Below, in pieces: positions 1-11,792 of a DNA stretch of 64,000 nucleotides (positions within the stretch are counted from its first letter, which is position 1; each line of letters starts with the position of its first letter). The notes under the pieces are model-generated. The model had not been told where the DNA came from, did no database searches, and saw only the letters and a program-made list of their open reading frames with translations. The translations under genes and the position numbers were made by a program. Source of the stretch: Austropuccinia psidii. Lineage: Eukaryota; Basidiomycota; Pucciniomycetes; Pucciniales; Sphaerophragmiaceae. The DNA is taken from the NCBI GenBank assembly GCA_023105745.1, contig JALGQZ010000015.1, positions 18,948,499-19,012,498 of the forward strand. Reading direction: 5' to 3'.

Positions 1-128
1 AATATAATTTTATATTTATATTTTAATTTTTATTTTAATAATATAAATAAATTTATTTTATTTCTATTTATATGTTAATTTTGTATTTGTGGTCTTTTGG
101 GTATATGAAATTACCTCTAAGGCTCACA
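1..128 (-). repeat. LTR end fragment, TGTGAGCC family
   Basis: Read on the minus strand this begins TGTGAGCCTTAGAGG and continues into AT-rich sequence that leaves the window on the left. It matches the first ~130 bases of the complete solo LTR at 6893-8723 in inverted orientation, and more distantly the LTR starts of elements A and D. Only the LTR start is visible, so solo LTR versus full element cannot be decided. Confidence 0.8.
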
Positions 129-308
129 GGCAGCATAATCCCACTCTGTCGTAAACTTGATGTCCATTTCCACTACCTTCTCAGTATCTGAGAATATGCA
201 AGGATAATTGAATTATGATGCTAGAAAGGAAAAATTAGCCATATCACACTATTCACAATGGTGCTCAGAGGTCTGCACATCATCAATTGGATTATCATTA
301 GACTTACT

Positions 309-1910
309 TCACAATGAAGAAGAGATACAGTAACTAACCGTTTCACAAATCTTTGTGAGCTTTTGATTCTCCTTCTTTTTTACCAAATACTCTGCATCCT
401 TTGGAATATAATTCAATTCTCTTTTCAAATAAATGAAATATTCCTCCATTAAAGCTGCCACGACCCCATAGTTATTATGATCCTTGTTCCAACAGTAATG
501 ATGATACTCTGCCCTTACGAGTGCAGGACGGAAGGTACAGTAAAAAACCAGATATATCAGCTCATTGAATAGATGTTGCCACAAGCTCTACCTGTCCCAA
601 GTGAATTGCTTTAGTCCTAGCTTATGGAGCTCATTTTTGCAGTAGCTTTGGAAACCCTGAGACTGAACCTGTGTTGATGGCTCATTGAAAACATCCTTGG
701 GGACATATCCCAGATGACCAGCGACTTGAATTGCAATTTAACACTCTTCTGTTCTGGGTGGTGCTGGTAGTGAGGAAAAATTCTTATCCCTCACTTTGAG
801 TGGGAACAGGCAATGGGCATGTACCACTGATCTCATCCCATGGAGATTTTCTGGAAGTTGGGCTTTCAGAAATGTTTGTTGCTACTCCTGGCTTGCACAT
901 TTCACCACATTGTGAGCTTTACAAGCCTGGTTCCTTTGATTTTGGATCTCAGATTTTTCAAGCATACTCTGGGTGAGGGGCATTTGAGGGTGGGTGAACT
1001 CACTATTTGCCTGAGTCCCTCCTCATGCGCCGTGAAGTTATACCTCCTTGGTTCATCATTTGTTTCACAGTGATTGGGTGATGTGTTCTCATCCTCATCA
1101 TCCGAAATTTATTCTCTTGATGAACTGGCATGAGCTTCTCTTGGTTTGGAAGCATATTGATGATGATGTCCAGTGATGATTTCTTTATTAACCAGAGGCA
1201 AAGATGCATAAAGTTCATCACCTGCCATGCAAAACATCACTTAACACATCAAAAAATTAATAAAGACTATTCATACTCACAATCAGACTGTCTTGCCTTT
1301 AGGTACCATCCCTAACCCATTAAAAAAACATATCAAATTGTGAAAAAGTTTATACTTCAACATCAAAATGACTTACTTGGATGAAGCATCAATCCCAGAC
1401 TTCCCTCCAACAAACCACTCCAAGTAGCATTTTCCAATTGTCGTTTTTGTTGCCCCCCATCAACCCACTTTTCATTGCCCACATGAACCTGAGATCCTGA
1501 TGGAATATTGAGCTTTGGCTGTTTACTTTTCCCAAAGGGGTCCTGGGACGCAACTGGATTTTGACCAGGAATAAGGAGGAAGTCACATGGAAATTTCAAT
1601 TGGCAATGAGCCTTTGATGAGATTTCAGGTGTGCTTCCTGGCACCTCAGACACATGCATTTGGGTATTACAGGGATTCAAGGGAAATGAAGAGACAGAAA
1701 TATTTGGGATTGACCAAGTGCTTGAAGTTGGAGGCATCAGATTTCACACATCAATTTTGAGACCTCACACATTCATTGAGGTTGCTATAGGGGTAGTGAG
1801 TGGAATGTTGGGACTCATTGGTGACTGTGTTTGAAAATATTGTATGCCAGATTCACTATATGAGTTATGAACAGAACCTGAACTTGATTCACATGGCTTG
1901 GAACATGACA
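309..1910 (-). pseudogene. accessory gene of Plavaka-like copy 1, unknown function
   Basis: The 5' part (about 1910-1363) matches the plus-strand reading at 57558-58089 in copy 2, including a Ser-rich start (SSGSVH) and the segments TWSIPNIS and NIPSGSQVHVG. Two in-frame TGA codons interrupt it in copy 1, after TSMNV and after KIDV. The coding sequence appears to continue leftward through candidate introns (a GTAAGT donor right after the block ending near 1380, and acceptors ending TTAG and GGCAG) into blocks at about 1230-900 and 560-309, the last containing VVAALMEEYFIYLKREL. I do not recognise a domain. Its divergent position next to a transposase resembles the second gene of CACTA-type elements, which is inference only. 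Confidence 0.45.
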
Positions 1911-2841
1911 CAAGGGCTAAAAAACTACAGTAATATTTCCAACTTGATAAAACAGCTCAATATTATGATAAAATAGTGTGATATGAGATGAAAGCTTTTC
2001 AAATTTTTGATAGAGAAGGGAGCCAAGTCTCTTGTGGAAGTCTAGTAAGACCATTTTTATGAGAATTCTCCCTGCCTACCCTTGAGCTCTCCCACTTTTG
2101 TTGGAAACCACACTGCATGGCCTACCAAAATATAATGTGATATTTCCTTGATCTAAAAGGGGACCCATAATCAATAAAAATTTCCCCCTCCCCATTGTCA
2201 CATTGTGTTAATTATCCATACTGCCAATATATGCATCAAAACTCCCCAGAATTCAATATATGTATGAGGGTATATTCATGAAGGATTTACCCACAAAAGA
2301 AACATAACTTTTTCAAGAAAGGCAAGACAATTCAAATCACATTACAACCAATGAAAAGCCTGCTGCACTCAAACCAAATACCAAGACTTTAGCTCCACTC
2401 CAAATGCTTATGTAATAGAGTTATATTTTTATGTCTGTCATAAGGCTTAAACCAAGTACAATAGTGTGCCAGAGTACATGGATTCAATGTTAATCCCCTC
2501 AATTCAATTTTAACACATCACTAATGGGATGCCCCTCAAGGGTCAAACCTGCCATATCACCATGTGTAAATAAACTATAATATGTATGAGCATTGAGAAG
2601 AATGGCATTTTACCCAAGTAAACTCCTAACCAATTCCCCCATCCAGATGGGACATGTTAAACTTTATCCCCTGCAGCTCAGCCACCATTACAAATGGGAT
2701 AAAATCCTCAACTGGCTCAAATAATATCCCCCTTCATAAATAATCACTCAATTTTTTCCCAATTAATCACACTCCTAAGTGCTTGCACATCAACCATAGA
2801 TATTTCTAAACAAACCAGATTTATTCATGATTCCCGCAACA
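1911..2841. other. divergent intergenic spacer of Plavaka-like copy 1
   Basis: No convincing ORF. The stretch aligns in inverse orientation with 56600-57557 of copy 2, for example the CCCCTCCCCATTGTCACA block near 2190 against its complement near 57240. It lies between two genes that diverge, so it is the likely promoter region of both. I see no clear TATA box. Confidence 0.5.
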
Positions 2842-4310
2842 ATGTCAACCCTCTGCAATTCCTTGATGCGTATATGTATGTGTCAACAATGCTAAAATCA
2901 AACACACTCTTACCCTGAGGGTGATAGGCAGGGAGTTGCCTTCACACATTTCCAATATAAATGGCACATTAAAAAGCTCAAATCAGCCATTGCTCCCAAA
3001 TTTCTTCCAAACATCCCTACTTCGGAATCAGGATTTGAATGCCCGCAAATTCTATTGGATCAAATTTCCCCATCTGATCATTCTCAATTAACCCAAAGCA
3101 CATTGTCCACACCACCGGGTCTCAATTCAACTTCACAGAAACCCCATACAGCAGCAGTCCAAACCTTCACCCCCAAGACCTTGGAATGATAATATCTGCC
3201 ATTCTATCATTATGGTATGATATACCCTGCAGGGCTTCACACATTCTCAACCCTACCCTGAACCTGCTGATCAAGTCTAGTATCCCAAGCTCAGGTGGTC
3301 ACCCCACTCCTGTATTCCATAAACCTCAAGATTTTAGTACCATATTTGAAAATCTCCAATTGGAGCCAGTGATTCAAAACTATATATGTTTTCCTAAATT
3401 TTTCTTTATTAATAGCCTTACTGAATCTGTCACAGCTGACCAACCCCACTGTCAATGCCATAATGACCCAAATGATCATGATCCCCCTTGCACACAATCA
3501 TTAGGCAAATTCATCAATTCATTTGAACCCTGCACCCAAAACACAACCAACATCAAAAAAAATTTATACCAACAAAACCTTTCATTTATCAACAATTCAA
3601 AAATTGGCTTGCCAGATTTCTGCAGTGGGCTGGAATTATGGAAATTCAACTTCAACATCAACAATCCAAAATTCCCAAAGGTTCCCCCAAATGTGACATC
3701 TGGGATGGATTGGTCTGGAGACACTTCACTGGAACTAGAAACAGAAATGACCCCCCATTCATGTCCATTCCTGGTGTGGTATTCTATACCATTAGTATCG
3801 GTTTCAAGCTTACCAATAAAACAAAAAAATAAATGGTAATAAAACAAATTATGAAAAACATATTTACACATTACAACAACAGGTATTAAATACAAATATA
3901 CAATACACCGCCTCAAGATCTCATCAAAACAGCATATTGTCAAAGGATTTATCCACCCTATTGCATCATCAATAACAAATTATGCAATTAAAAGCAGTTA
4001 ATCTAAATAAAGATATGTGTAGGCAGACCACATAATCAGAGCTGTATTTTACCCACCTTGATTCAATTGAAAGAAGAAATACCTCAAGGCTATGCATAAA
4101 ATTACAATATCTTTTCCAAGAACAAATGTTTGCTTAGTAGTAATGACACGAATCACACAAGATAGAAATGATGCAATCTCCATATAAAATGATACAATAC
4201 TAAAATAAAACACCAGAATAGTTTTCTCATATATAGCATATGACTAGAAGAAGTTTCACTGGTCAGGAGCTGTATTTCTCCCGCTTTCTTGGCAAAAAGA
4301 AAATATCAAC

Positions 4311-4650
4311 AGCCAAATTATCTCAAATGAATCACATGATTCTGATAAGAAAAAGCACCACCAGCATAATTCTCTCAGAGAATATGTAACAAAGTCATCA
4401 AAAAAGAAAATCTCACCAGCCAAATTATCTCAAAGACATCACATGATTTTGATAAGAAACAGAAACACCAGCATAATTCTCTCATAACATACATAAAAAA
4501 TAGAAACAAAAATACTTTTTCCACCTTCAAGAAAACATCACCAGACAAATTATCTCAAATATATCACATGATTTTGATAAGAAAAAGTACCACCAGCATA
4601 ATTCTCTCAGCAAACACGTTGCTACACCAAAACTACACATCTCACCAGCT
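4311..4650 (+). repeat. imperfect tandem repeats in U3 of G-type solo LTR
   Basis: Three clear copies and a degenerate fourth of a unit containing GCCAAATTATCTC, TCACATGATT and CACCAGCATAATTCTCTC. The first anchor recurs at 4312, 4419 and 4544, so spacing is 107 and 125 bases. The array sits just upstream of the TATA box at 4716. Confidence 0.8.
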
Positions 4651-4715
4651 AAAACCTCTCAACTATGATTCTTTCTAAGTACCATGTTTTGAGAAGCTCT
4701 ATGGAGGCCCAAATG

Positions 4716-4725
4716 CTATAAATAG
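4716..4725 (+). promoter_or_regulatory. TATA box of G-type solo LTR
   Basis: CTATAAATAG followed by AGGTCC. The same core (TATAAATAGAG) occurs in the LTR of element A. Placement downstream of the U3 repeat array fits an LTR promoter. Confidence 0.6.
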
Positions 4726-6892
4726 AGGTCCTCTATGCCTCATTTTTTCCATAATCATGGAACAAGCTCCCACTATCCAGGATCATCATCATCCCTGAAC
4801 TAGCAGGATATCTAGAGTAGTAGAAGTGTTTTAGTAGTAAAAGCTCAGTAGCTTATTATTATTAAAGAATAGTATTGTTAACGTAGTAAAAGATTAATAG
4901 AATCGCTCAGTAGCTTATTATTGTTGATAAATAGTAGTATAAGCATAGTGAAAAAGCTCAGTAGACTTTCTCAGAGGCCTAGTATTACTGAAAGAAAAGA
5001 AGTAGTGATATAAACTCAACATTAAAAATATCAAAAGAGGAATATCCAGTAGTTTTATTATTAGTATTAATATAAAAAATCATTATAATCATCATAAAAC
5101 CCCCCAAAAAAATTCTTATTAGTCTTATTAAAATAACAGAACACCAATATATATATATTATTATTACTTTTATTAAAATAACCAAAAAAAAATCTTAGTG
5201 TTTATTTTATCAGAAATTTTAGTTTTAAATCAGAGTTTTACTGTAGTGTTGTTGATAGGTCTCAATTAGAGACTGCTTATAAGTCTCCTCTATCTGTTAA
5301 AGCCACAAAATATCACTTTATTTTGTGATTCTCTGTAAGCTGACTATTCAGTATTATTTAGAGGGCCAGCTAATACACCTTAGCACCCATGGTTATTGGA
5401 CAATTCTGAAATTCAAAACAGACTTACCATTAATTTCCCCCTCAAAGTACTGCCTTATTTCATCCCACAGCAAAAGGAGTTCCCACACTGTTGCATTGGC
5501 CTTCTTCATTTATGTGGACTGGTTTAATGTACATGGAATGTCAACGGGGTTGGCCAGCATTGGACCTATCATGCTTCTTTGTCTTAATCTCCCCCCAAGT
5601 GAAACATTGAAGCCAGAGAATGTCTATGTTTCAGCAATCATCCCTGGTGCAAAGGAGCCAACTGCCCTTCAATTGAATTACCTAATAATGCCACTCATCA
5701 AGGATCTCAAAGGGCTATGGCAAGGTTACCATTTTTCACCCACCTCAACAGGTCCTTCAGGATCCTTTATCCGTGTTGCAATCCTCATGGCCTTTGCGGA
5801 TGTGGTTGTCATACGCAAGCTTACTGGATTTGTTTCTCATCCAGGAAGCAAGTTTTGTAATTTTTGCACTATTCACAAAGCTCAAATTGAAGAAATTGGT
5901 CCTCAATTTCACTACACACGCTTGTAACAAAATCATATATCAACCATTGCAAAATGGCTTTGGGCATCCCCCAAAACAAAGACAAGAAAATTTCTCTGAG
6001 TATGTAGTGCAATATTCAATTTTGGGAAAACTTCCGTATTGGGATGCAACCAGAATGGTTAATCTTGACATGATGCAGAATTTAATACTTGGAATTTTGA
6101 AGCATCATGAAACTTTCAAATTGTGAATTCCAGACTCCAAATAAAAAACTTACTCCAGGTCCTGCAGGAAATCCAATGACACCAACAATTCAGACTCAGA
6201 TTCCATGACCTCCAACAGCTCTCTTGATCAAATAGTGTTGAGAGAGGCCTGCTCCCTGAAAAGGGAGGCAGCGAAAATAATAAAGGAGTCACCCCCACCA
6301 CTTCCACCCAAAAAAAATACCTCCCAATTCCCACCCCTCACATGCTACATCCATCTAGTGGTGTGCAGATATTTTTTCATTTGATGCAGATTACATACCC
6401 ACTTCTGAAATCCCCTCTGAATTGGATATCAGTGCACTGAGTGATCACCAGATCAAGAGTGAGGCTCTGGAGCATCTCCAACAAATAATATCTGATAGCA
6501 TAATTCCCTCATAATGGACAAGAGTATCTCACAAAAGGGGTTTCCCCTCTCATGGTAGTTTGAAAGCTGCTGAATGGGTTCTCTTATACAAGGTCTATAT
6601 TCTATTCTTAATTCTCAGTCAACAGACATCATTATATGAACACAGTTTGCACAACACTCAAGGAAAAAGGAGTCAATCAGAAGAACTCGAAAGTGAACTA
6701 ACCAAGAATACATTCCATTTTATTAGTGCTATCAACATTGCCACAAGTTGGGCTGTTTCAATGGATGATGCCACTGCATTTTCTGAACATTGGAAAAAAT
6801 TCCACTTTCCCAATCAACACCCTTTCCAAAAAAAGGAAATTAAACCAAATCATAATTTTGCTTATCATATTCCAGAAATATTACAACATTAG

Positions 6893-8723
6893 TGTGAGCC
6901 TTAGAGGTATGTTCATATACCAAAAGACCACAAATAACAAAATAAGATACAAATATAAATAAAATGAATTTATTTATATTATGAAAAAAAGAAACTAAAA
7001 TATGAATAAAAATTTATATACAAAAATAAAAGATTAATTATAATTTAAAATAGAAATTACATTAAATTTTAAAATTGTGAAAATAAATTTTTACTTGAAA
7101 AAATTAAGTAAAAATGAATTTTTGAAAAAATTAGTTGAATTGAAATATTTTTGGTAAAAAGTTACATAAAATATACTATAGCTTGTTATCCAACAAATAA
7201 AAATAAAAAATCACTTCACACTTGGATTCTTCATAAAAAATAAGGTGGGGTCACCTTTGGGTAAAATTTCTGTAACTCAACTCTAAAAAAGCTTAAATTA
7301 AGCTTTTAGTATTTTGTGTACAAAAGTTGAAAATCCTCAAACCCTTGATTGAATTCACACCACTTGTGGTGTCAACTACCAATTTTTGTGTTAAAATTGA
7401 GGTGTTGTGTGTAGTTTAGAAGTTATGACAAATTGAAGTATTTTCAATTTAAATGTCAAAATGTGCGCATGTATTCCATAAGTGAACTGTAATTTACATA
7501 TGAGGTATCAACTATTACAGCTGTGTACTGTAAAACTCAATTGAATTTTATGTGTAGATTACAATTGTATTACATTATGAGGAATTAAAGAAAAAATAAA
7601 TTGGAAAGATTAATCCTTGCTGACAGGCTTGAGATGTCAAAATGGATGCAAAAGTTCATCACTTTTGGCCTGGAATTGAGTAACAGGGTCTGTTTCTCAA
7701 TTGATGATGAGGTTTTGATACCAACCAGGGCAGTTGTAATTGTTGCCAAGAGGGTAAAGCTACCCTTAATTTAAAAAAATCTTAGTAAAAACAGTTTTAA
7801 CTGGTTTCTACCTCTCTTACACACATTCTGACGTGTTTTGAAGGCTCTAGACCAGGTATTACTATAGTAATGGCTGATTTAAGGGTCTAAAATGGCTAAA
7901 TATAGCCAAAAATGGCTAAATATAGCCAAAAATGGCTAAATATAGCCAAAAATGGCTAAATATAGCCAAAAATGGCTAAAATAAGCCCTTTTATGGTCAA
8001 AACCAGGGTTCAATGATGCCATGATTGGCTTTTTTGTTGTCAGAGTGTCTTCCACAACTGACAAGAGTAAATTTTACTTTTGGAGCAAGAAAATTGATGG
8101 CTATAAAAGAATATTTTCTTTGCACCACTTTTCTCTGCATGTTAGAATCTTTTCCTTTTATAATTAGCTTAAACACTGTTAAGCCAATCAATAAAAGACT
8201 CCAAACACCTTTTTATATTTTTTTAAACCTTTTAACCATGTGAAAAGTTATTATAATCATTGTTTTTAACACTTATAATCATTTTACCCCTTGAACCGCC
8301 CCATAAGTGTATTAAAGCATCATTCATCACTGTTAACTTTGTCAGTTTGTTTCCAGATTAACTATGGTCACTTTTTGGCGTGTTTTCTCTTTAAATACAT
8401 TTTTAATGAATTTGTTCTTTAATTAATTTCTTGCAGTTCTTTGCCCAATTAATTCCAATTGAAATTGCCCTTGAAGAAATTTCTTTTGTAGCCTTAAATA
8501 TCTCTTGTAGAGTATTTTTGGATACACTTTTATTGTTGGTAAGAAAAGAAATCTTTATAATATTATTTTTTTAAACTTATAAAGTTAAAAACAAAGAAAT
8601 TGTTGTTTTTTCTCCTAAAAATACTATTTCTTACTATTTTTAATCATTTTTTTACCTTATACAAATTTTAAGGACAGGAAAAGTACTTGATTTTCAATCA
8701 AAGCTTCATGACCACACCTTACA
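6893..8723 (+). repeat. complete solo LTR, TGTGAGCC family (1831 bp)
   Basis: It begins TGTGAGCCTTAGAGG and ends CACACCTTACA. It is flanked by ATTAG (6888-6892) and ATTGG (8724-8728), a 5-bp target duplication with one substitution. It splits the transposase reading between the block ending PEILQH and the block WGYERL, which are contiguous in copy 2. Its termini match the LTRs of element A (TGTGAGCC..CTTACA), so it is a related but distinct LTR subfamily. It includes a 19-bp minisatellite at 7888-7988. No gene inside. Confidence 0.88.
7888..7988 (+). repeat. 19-bp minisatellite, about 5 copies
   Basis: Unit AATGGCTAAATATAGCCAA repeated head to tail, almost without change, with a variant last copy (AAATAAGCCC). 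It lies inside the solo LTR at 6893-8723. Each unit contains the inverted half-sites GGCTA and TAGCC. Confidence 0.9.
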
Positions 8724-9672
8724 ATTGGGGCCTAGGAAAAGCCTCAGCCAAATGGGGTTATGAGCGCTTGATTGGAGTATTTGAAAAGATTCCAACAAAT
8801 AGCAAAATATGTACGTTAATTAATAAGAGAGATATATTCACATTGATTGAACACATGAACTGAATAAGACGAGCTTCTTGCAACTATGAATAGATGATAT
8901 AGATAAAACCTTACTTAAACATATCTGGCAATGTTCAAACCTTCCACTTCTCCTGAAATCCCCATCCATCCCATGTGAAATAAAACAACTTTTTGAATCA
9001 CAGCAACCTTCCCCATTCAATTGCCAAAAATATGACAAACCATCCTGCCATGAACAAAAAAATTATGATTGCCTGGTTGGGTACTTATAGAATTGTCATT
9101 CAAGAAGGGAAATAGTTGAATGGATCAGATTAGACACTACTTTCCAATCCCTAAGTCATCCCACTACAAGGACTGTTTCACCTTGGTATTTTCCAGTTTT
9201 AAACATTAATGTTGGGAACACTATATTTTAACTGCATACAAAAATGTTAGCAACAGTGTAATATGTTTTCTGAGGGGCAACTAACAACAATTCAGTATTA
9301 CTAATAGAATTTTTAAAGTCTCTGAGCCATCTTGCATTCTGAACAATAACTTTCTGATCTTAAAAAACTTTGACGATTGATGTGAGTTTCTTACCAGATT
9401 GGGCGCATCTTGATCTTTATAAAGCTGTTGGCTTTGATGATGGACACTTGATTATATCTGAAGAAGAAATAGAAGGTCACTGTGGATTTTATGATAAAAA
9501 AGTGATTTCATGTGGGCTGCCTGTAATTCTAAAACTATTATTTTGTGATATTCAGTATCCACTTTTTGCTGAAAAAATAGTAACACAAAAATGCAAATGT
9601 CTCAGATCAATTAGGCATTTTTCCAAGGAAATAACTGCCTCAAGATTTGTTGACAGTGACATGCCATTGTGA

Positions 9673-10343
9673 CGAGCAAAGCCAATTAGTTAACATGGCC
9701 ACAAAGAAATTACTCTTTTGACATTGGGTACAGTGTGAATAAGCCAATGCAATAATCAAATGACCCACACACTCACATATCACAGGATCTCAAATGACAA
9801 CACTGCACCATCATCACATTGGAAGGGGAATAGGCCCATCATCCAAGTGGGTCTCAGAATTACATTGCGTCCAAGAGATTTTGGATGTTTTTAACTTGCA
9901 TGGAGCTGTTCACATGCCCAAATGAGTGATTTTTGAAGGTAGATTTCAGAAAATTACATCCACACATGCTCTTGCCTTCTTGCACATGTCTCACACTTAG
10001 GCACCTGCCCCCGCCACTGCACACACACACGCAAATGCAACTGCACCCGCCCCTGCCACTGCACAAGCACCCACACCAGCACACACCACTGCACATGCAG
10101 CCTAACCTGAACATGCCAGAAGGGGTTCCACACGTGTCACCCCAAATGGTTGATGCCACTTGACATGAGGCCCTCACATTATTTGCCTTTGTATGCATGT
10201 GTCACACCCATGAAACTGCTGCATTGTGTGGCAGGCTCCAACCATCTCACCCTCTAATGCTGAGCTGATTAATGGCTATACAAAATTAGGAAAACACATC
10301 ATTTGGCCTTGGTGTGCGCATCACACAAACCCCCACCCATGGT
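9673..10343 (+). other. subterminal region of Plavaka-like copy 1, left of element B
   Basis: No ORF that I support. From about 9990 to 10110 there is a CA/CCGCC-rich low-complexity tract (repeated TGCACACACAC, CCCGCC, CACTGCA words), much richer in G+C than its surroundings. Part of the region matches the inverted copy 2 near 53160-53330. The last five bases (ATGGT) are the left target duplication of element B. Confidence 0.5.
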
Positions 10344-11781
10344 TGTCAGGCTGAGTCGATATTGAAGTGGTAATAAGGGTATTTACAAATAGAATTATGA
10401 CTGTGACACGTAGAAAATTGATTTAAGATAGAGGTTTTGGGTTTTTAAAGATGATTTATAATATAATTAAGGGGTTCTACTATGGATAACAGTGGTGGTG
10501 AGCGCTTTTGAGAACCCAGGGTGCACTCTTACCAGTTGGGTTACTATAATAAGAGTTACAATAATTAAATATATAATTATACCTGTTTATTACCCAAGAG
10601 TAAAACTGTTTTTGACAGTTTACTACGTAGGGTATTCAAGAGCAGGATGAGGAGACAATTCTGGCTGTGAAAAGCCTCCTTTTTATCCTGAAATGGGGTG
10701 GAAAGGGTGCTAGACCTTTCCACTTAGAGGAAGTGAAGATTTTTTCACTTTCTAGTACTGGCTTGTGGTTTGCAAACAGCCTGTATAGTCTTTATTGGGC
10801 TCAGATGTGGTTTTGAAACCACATCTGGGTGGTTTTCACCAATACAGGGTGAAAACTTTCATCTGGGGACCTCACAACCTGATTCTGACATGTATGACGC
10901 ATAGAATGCTGTACAGAAACTGTATGGGACCCCATTATTGACTGACATATGAGGTATTGAAGTAAAAAAATGCTTCTTTGTCTATTTGACACCTCATATT
11001 CATGATTATGGGATATTATCCCATGGTAAGGCTGTATATGACAGCAGGTGGGATTTTAACCTTAAAACAGCCATAACTTTGTCAATTATTGAGATATCAA
11101 CCTCAAAATTGGTTCAGTGTGTAGCCCTGTATGTGCTCTACACAATGGTACCTCATTTGATATGGGTATCATTAAATATGGCAACGTTTACCCATGTACA
11201 AGATTTTTGTACATTTGCGTGTTTTAGGCAAAACACTGTATTGAGCTTGTTTGCCCCATAGCTTCTCCAGTAGTTGAGATATGAGGAAGTGGATGACACC
11301 ATCAGATCTCCCTGATTGTGCTCTTTTGAAAAAGACCCCACTTCAGGTATCCCACACTAAAACTGTAGAAGTTAGATGAGAGGTGAATGTTTTGTTCACC
11401 CTTATTTGGCCTGAAATTGACCATACCTCCAGTAATATTGGTGCTAGCTCAGTTTTTCTGGTACCATTGGATAGCCCTGGCTTGGAGCTTCATTTTGAGT
11501 ACCCATTTGATGTGGTTAAGCCTCTCCTTCTAGATTTTAGATGAGAGGTGAAAATTAAGGTTTATGCTCAGCAATAACTTTGAGCAGGAATAACTTTGTT
11601 ATTTCTAGTCCTATGGTGATGGGACTTATATTCTCAGGAAGAGGTGAGTTTCCTCTTTCTTTTGATACCTTTTGAGCTGATTTGGCTCAGCTCCATGTTT
11701 TGGTGGTATCTTGGCTATACCATTGGTTTATGGTATTTTGGCTGTCATGCTTGTGCTCTGGTTTTGAGTCACAGGCTGACA
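10344..11781 (-). repeat. element B 3' LTR
   Basis: On the minus strand it begins TGTCAGCCTGTGACTC and ends GCCTGACA. It is 1438 bp and collinear with 29241-30679. It has a dyad with 12-nt arms at 10802-10827, an inverted repeat GTTTTCACC/GGTGAAAAC at 10832-10856, and a TATA-like GGATAAAAAGG near 10674-10690. Short ORFs seen here recur in the other LTR copies only because the LTRs are homologous. Confidence 0.95.
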
Positions 11782-11792
11782 TACCCTCCCTC
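11782..11792 (-). promoter_or_regulatory. polypurine tract of element B
   Basis: GAGGGAGGGTA on the minus strand, directly upstream of the 3' LTR. Element C has the identical tract at 50494-50504. This is the expected plus-strand primer position of LTR retrotransposons. Confidence 0.8.

Larger units (their letters stand above)
3777..5487 (+). repeat. solo LTR, G family, inside transposase copy 1
   Basis: It starts TGGTATTC and ends TTCCCACA, the same termini as the LTR of element G at 58090 (which ends CCCATA). The uninterrupted target is visible in copy 2 (a transposase reading through CATTCCTGGTG then ATTGGCC). Flanks are CTGGTG before and CTGTTG after, an imperfect target duplication with one mismatch. 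It contains a U3 tandem array (about 4311-4650) and a TATA box at 4716-4725. No internal region is left, so it is a solo LTR formed by LTR-LTR recombination. No coding potential that I support. Confidence 0.85.
2842..9672 (+). pseudogene. Plavaka/CACTA-like transposase, copy 1 (three pieces)
   Basis: Pieces are 2842-3776, 5488-6892 and 8724-about 9672, separated by two solo LTRs. Recognisable blocks in order: an N-terminal Cys-rich start (ICMCQQC) that hits TAA; GMDWSGD near 3700; IYVDWFNVHGMS (5507-5542) followed by a LNLPPSE..PENVY segment and EPTALQLNYL; TGFVSHPGSKFCNFC near 5830-5870; INIATSWAVSMDDATAF near 6735-6780; and WGYERLIGVFEKIP near 8750. The order DWFN, LNLPP, PxKEP, CxFC is what I know from Plavaka/tnp2 transposases of basidiomycetes. 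The Asp of DWF, probably catalytic, is kept here but lost in copy 2. Frame changes and stops make it non-functional. Copy 2 (53430-56596) is the uninterrupted comparator that places both LTR insertions exactly. Confidence 0.65.

Noticed and set aside
3291..3943. Minus-strand ORFs of 68 and 155 codons opposite the transposase
   Set aside because: Shadow frames of transposase copy 1. The longer one crosses the LTR insertion border.
7888..7988. CRISPR-like array
   Set aside because: Repeats are contiguous without unique spacers, in a eukaryotic LTR. It is a minisatellite.
8025..8243. 72-codon plus ORF and its 64-codon minus partner
   Set aside because: They lie in the middle of a solo LTR with defined target duplication. 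No similarity or codon signal.
9860..10198. Cys-rich 112-codon ORF and the Pro/His-rich ORF opposite it
   Set aside because: Both are translations of a CA/CCGCC low-complexity tract in a transposon end. Composition alone explains them.
10801..10992. 63-codon ORF kept open in four B-type LTRs (also 29699, 40400, 60353)
   Set aside because: It starts at GTG, not ATG. The conserved part is explained by the palindromic dyads, and the U3 location upstream of the TATA box makes it untranscribed in the element RNA.
10986..11261. 91-codon plus-strand ORF, also at 29884-30159
   Set aside because: Antisense to element B and disrupted in the older solo LTRs. No sign of coding constraint.
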